Below are positions 59,701-64,000 of a stretch of 64,000 bases of DNA, in pieces. The stretch comes from Ricinus communis. Taxonomy: Eukaryota; Streptophyta; Magnoliopsida; Malpighiales; Euphorbiaceae. Numbering within the stretch: position 1 is the first letter of the stretch; the number at the start of each line of letters is the position of its first letter. Location of the stretch: contig NC_063256.1 of NCBI RefSeq assembly GCF_019578655.1, positions 32,722,342-32,786,341 on the forward strand, read 5' to 3'. The position numbers and the translations under genes were made by a program. Below the pieces are notes generated by a model. That model was not told the DNA's origin and did not search any database. It saw nothing but the letters and a program-made list of their open reading frames with translations.

Positions 59701-61429
59701 AGAGCTGCTTTTTGTTGTTTTGTGATTTGTTGTCGTTCTCTTCTTCATCAATGGAATATGGAATTTATGAGAAGCTGAGCCTCTTAGTCTAATAATAAGT
59801 TAACCAACTTTTTTTCTCTCTCTCTATCACAGTATTTCTCTCTCTAGAACCCTAACCCAACTTGTCTTTTTCTTACTTTCTCTCTCTAAAAAGACTTCCT
59901 CTTTTATGGCTTTCTTTGTCTTAACATTAGGTGGCTAAAGAATCAGTCAGAGGGGTGGGCTTCAAATTTAAATAGAAAGGACTTTTGTGAATTGTATTAA
60001 TATTCCCCAAACATAACAAAAGTCCAAACATGCCCTAACCAAGACAAACAAGAGCCCCCTCTTCCCTCCCTCCCTCCTAAGGGTTTGTTTGTTAGTGGGG
60101 TAAGTGTGGGAATTGCAAGAAAAAGAATAAGAAAGAAGAGAAGAGAGAAAGTAAAGTGGGCATTCAATAAATACTTCCAAAACTTGGTTTTGTTTTCTTG
60201 TTCAAAGGCAAAAAAACCCTTACAATTGGTATTATCTTTTCTTTATATTAAGACAAAGAGACAAAGTGGTCTGGGAAACTTCCAAAACTTTGATTAGTAC
60301 ATATTTTTTTCTTCTCTTCTCTTCTCTACTTGTGAAGCATTGGCTGGCATGCTAACCGAGGAGTCCTGTTTGGCTTTTCTGAAAACTTGTGAACTAATCC
60401 CACCATTCACATTTTTTCTTTATACTAAAATCTAGTTCTGTTTGCCGCCCATGTGGCCTCGTTTATTTGAAGGGTATTTCTATGGTGCAACTGTATATAC
60501 ATCTGACTTTTTATATCCTACTTTTTATCTTTCATAGGGATAAACTTTTAATTTGTTAAAGATAATGGTGTAAAGAGGTTATTTTAGGTTATTTATTTGG
60601 TGTGATTTTCACTTTAATTTGTTTATTTATTTTATTTTTAATATACTTAGTTTAGGTTTCACTTGGCAATTTATTTTCTGCAATCTCGGTCCACTTTGTA
60701 CTGTGCTTCGGAGGCAGGTCGTGCAGGACTGTTGTTCCAGATTTTTATATTTTTTTTAAAGTTAAAATTATAATAAAATAAATTATAAAAATAAATATTA
60801 TATAATTTAAAATTATATGTAAATAAATATTTTATATTTATAAAAATTTATTTTTACCTATGCAATGTATGATTGTCATAAGTATTTTGATTTTAAATAA
60901 TAATATAAAATTAAATTTATAGATAAAATTAAATATACTTTTTAATATTTTATAATATCTTTACAAATAATAATAAACTAAATAATTTTAATGTCTTTCT
61001 AAAATTTTTATGTATAAATTTAAATTTTTTATATTAAAAATAAATAAATATATTAAAATGTGTCAAAATGTAATTTATATGTCAAAATAATTTTATATCT
61101 CAACATTTAATATATGTATATTTATATTAAAGGTAAATAAAAAGTTAAAAATTAACATATTAGTAACTCATTTTTTTTCAATTAGTCGTACTACAGAGAA
61201 ATTAAAATTGATATTCTATCAATAGATGATAAAATAAATTATCTATTAAAACTATTATATCGTAATTTTTAGAAACTCTTCATATACTATAATTTTGTAT
61301 TATTAGTGAGTGAAACTAACCTTTTGCACATTTAACAATTTAAGAATTTCATTATGTAATTGATAATTCCATAATCAAAAAATTTACATTTTTATAATGG
61401 ACATCAATATTCATCATTTATAGAATAAT
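59701..61429. other. Intergenic region right of SCL3
   Basis: CT-rich promoter-like DNA to about 60,350, then AT-rich DNA. No coding sequence supported. Confidence 0.55.
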
Positions 61430-63222
61430 TGTGAGCATTCATTTTTCAGATTCAGATATTGAGAGAATTATGAAAAATCTTAGATAAAGTTATTTCCTTT
61501 ATCAAGTCTCAGGAGATTAAGAAAGGGCGAATCCAAATTAAGGTTGAGAATAATTAAATTAAGATCACTTCTCTAGAATTAATTTGGACCCAACTGTCCA
61601 AAAAATTAATTTTGAGGGATAAAATAGTAGATTTTGCAAGTTCAGGGACTAAAGTATCAAAATCTTTTAAGCTTTTTGCCCACAAAGTCAATCGGCTCTA
61701 CATATAGTCGAATCGGCTCTCCACAGAACCGATCAGCTTAGCACAGAGCCGATCGGCTGACACAATGTTGATTGGCTCTTTTTTGAGATTACACAATGTT
61801 TTAAATGGCTAAAATAAAAAAATGAGTTTCTAAAAAGTTTTTATGATAAATATTGAGATTTTTGAAAAAATCATATTGGATATTACTAACTGATAAAAGA
61901 AATTTTTTATAAAAAATCAAAAGAAAATGATTGAAAATTATCGTTCTAATCTTTTAGGGTTTCTAAACCCTAGCTCTATATAAGAATCATTATAACCTAG
62001 TTTTGGAGGACTCTAATAATTTTTTTAGCAATTAAGAGAGATTTGGAGTTAGAAAGAAAATCCTACATTCTTAAATAAAAAGTTTTCTTTTAGTAAGTTA
62101 CTATGAAAGAATTGATATTAGGAAACTTTTTTTAGAACAACAATAGTATTTCTAGATCTCAAGCATATTGGATTTTCAGCCAACCTTCGATTCAACTACT
62201 TCATCTCTTGAGACTCGCAAAACAGTAATCTATAGTGACAATCTGAGGGTTCCCCCTACATCCATATCATCAACATCACTTTTTCCTCTTAACTAGTTCT
62301 TTTATTTTATGATTCTAGAAATATGATTATGATATTTCTTTATTATTTTATGTGGTTTACATTATAAGAATATAATTTCTTATGAATTAACATATTTATA
62401 GTTTGTTGGGTTTTGAATATGATAATATGAAGATGCTGGGTTTTGAATATGATAATATATTTTTTATTGGGTTTTGTATATGATTAGTTAAATGAATGAG
62501 AAACATGAATTAGATTTTTAGGGTTATGTGATTGAAATTTGAAATCTGTCTTAAAATATCACACCTGCCTACTATCTGTTATAATTATAAGGTTGCATTA
62601 TCTTTTAAAAGTTTTTTGGTTAAATCTCATTTTTTTTATATTTTATATTTTATTTTACATGTTTTAATCATTTTTTTATCCTTTGTGCATGTAAAAATCT
62701 GTTCATATGCGTGAGAAATCAAAGAGAAATCGCAAAACTGACCCTTTGAGCCGATCGGATCTATGCCTTAAGCCGATTGATTTTGCACATCCTGACCCTG
62801 ATTTTCAAAATTTTAATGTATTTTAGTGATGTTTATGTATTATTCTTAGTTTTTAGATGTTTTTCTTTCATTCTTAGTTGTATGAGGGATTGTAATAGCT
62901 AAATTTAATTTTCTGCACCTTTATTTTTATTTTATGTTTAATGTATGCCAAATAATTGTAATATGATTGTCTAAATAAAATTTAGACACGTAGATCCTAA
63001 GTTAAAATTGGATCCAACATGAAATTATAATTCATTAGGTTAATCAAATGGAGAATTTAGGCTAAATATAAACATAGTGAGCTTTGCCATATTTTACTTG
63101 AATTAATTGGGCCATGTTAGATTTAAGATCACATGATTGGGCTTTAGCATAAGAAGTAGTCCATTTAGGCTTAAAGGCTAGAATTAAAGCTTAATGTATA
63201 ATTGAGTTAGACCAGGTAAAGG
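61430..63222 (+). mobile_element. Family R (gypsy-LTR-like repeat), copy 2
   Basis: Begins TGTGAGCATTCATTTTTCAG and follows the order of copy 1. It carries four degenerate units around CGATCGGCT at 61,690-61,790, including the perfect palindrome AGCCGATCGGCT at 61747-61758, and again near 62,748-62,785. Homology to copy 1 ends at about 63,222, where gag-like sequence starts, which supports an LTR followed by an internal region. Confidence 0.65.
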
Positions 63223-63229
63223 ATTGTAT

Positions 63230-64000
63230 AGCTCTGGAAAGGAAATGTTCTTCCATGATAGGTCGAAAGCTCAGATGATGAATTCAAAGACTTTCATGGA
63301 CTTATTTGATAATATGCATTAAGTCGAAGAAATCGAAAATGATAAAAGAAAGAATGTGCAAACCAGCGGAAGATCGAATTATCAGGCTGGAGGGAGCAAA
63401 ACCCTAGATGTGAATGTTTTCCAGCAACCAAGAAAGTTCTCCAACTTCAACTAACCTCTCTTGAAGATCTTTGAGAGGTTAGTACAAAATTGTATGCTCC
63501 AACCAACCACCTTCAAAAACCCACCTAACCCTAATGCACACAGTTATAAACCAAACACCTACTACAAATTCCACCAAGCACCTGGCCACCACATAAACAA
63601 CTCTATCTAGCTTAAACATGAAATCCAAGATCTCATCGATGCTAGAAAACTAACCAATCCATACCATAAGAAATCTCATACCAAACTACAATAATACACC
63701 ACCCTCAACCTAAGTGTCTATGATCACCCCTGACTTCAGCGAAAAGGAGGTCATGAACTCTTTCCAAGACATATCTCAACCCCAGCCAGAGAGCTAGAGC
63801 CAAAAAGCCACAAAGAACCTTCATTGAGCTGTGGGCATCATTATTCATGGTGTTCCAACATTTAGAAAGGAGCGGAAAACTCAAGCCCCACTCACCAAGA
63901 AAGCAGTCCTACTCCTCACAATATCACCAAGTTTTCGGGCATATGAAGGATTAGTGCAACTGTCTCAATCATGAAATTCAGGACTTAATAGACTGCGAAA
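63230..64000 (+). pseudogene. Decayed Ty3/gypsy-type gag relic (continues past right edge)
   Basis: Translated in the plus frame around 63,555-63,650 it gives YYKFHQAPGHHINN...LKHEIQDLIDARKL with one stop, which resembles the gag zinc-knuckle region of TAT/Ogre-like gypsy elements (FHxxxGHxTxxCxxLKxEIxxLI), the cysteines being lost. The rest is C/A-rich and out of frame. Too decayed for further calls. Confidence 0.5.

Overview
This is eukaryotic, plant nuclear DNA. The genes have GT-AG introns in AT-rich non-coding sequence, and the protein-coding matches are to plant families (a SPIKE1-type DOCK GEF, a WSD1-type acyltransferase, a GRAS protein close to SCARECROW-LIKE 3, an F-box/FBA protein). 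The retroelements use the plant initiator-Met tRNA primer site. A rosid eudicot, perhaps Malpighiales/Euphorbiaceae, fits the wording of the proteins and repeats, but that assignment is an impression, not a test.

Layout. (1) 1-10,266, minus strand: the first 12 coding exons (591 complete codons) of a SPIKE1 gene that runs off the left edge. One intron holds a small dispersed repeat. (2) 10,267-12,976: 5' leader, promoter and AT-rich spacer. (3) 12,977-14,302, plus strand: a broken F-box gene. (4) 14,303-16,214: AT-rich spacer with a duplicated segment. (5) 16,215-42,340: a nested transposon stack. A long LTR-like repeat (here 'family R') contains a Ty1/copia element on the minus strand. The left LTR of that copia is split by a TG...CA-bounded, gypsy-LTR-like insert with a perfect 5-bp TTTAA duplication. 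That insert in turn holds a rearranged endogenous pararetrovirus (Caulimoviridae). (6) 42,341-46,745: a second, plus-strand copia relic truncated in RNase H. (7) 46,746-49,578: AT-rich spacer with microsatellite and 66-bp tandem repeats. (8) 49,579-56,837, plus: a seven-exon, apparently intact WSD1-like O-acyltransferase of 494 aa. (9) 57,519-58,931, minus: an intact, single-exon SCL3-like GRAS gene (470 aa), convergent with the acyltransferase. (10) 59,700-64,000: spacer, a second copy of family R, then a decayed gypsy-type gag relic at the right edge.

The pararetrovirus locus is the most unusual part. Copy A (+) is nearly a full genome: movement protein, coat protein, protease/RT/RNase H, a third ORF, purine tract, TATA box, poly(A) signal. 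Copies B and C lie on the opposite strand, tail-to-tail with A. All copies are broken. A and C share nonsense codons that B lacks. The surviving TATA box in A points into the inverted copies, so any transcript would be antisense to B and C, and a transcript spanning the locus could fold into a long hairpin. The viral sequence is strikingly rich in CAAAG, and several rearrangement joints fall on short homologies, some containing that motif.

How the genes work together: the four host genes (SPK1, F-box, WSD1-like, SCL3) show no pathway link; they are ordinary neighbours around a transposon-rich gap. No RNA genes or CRISPR arrays were found.
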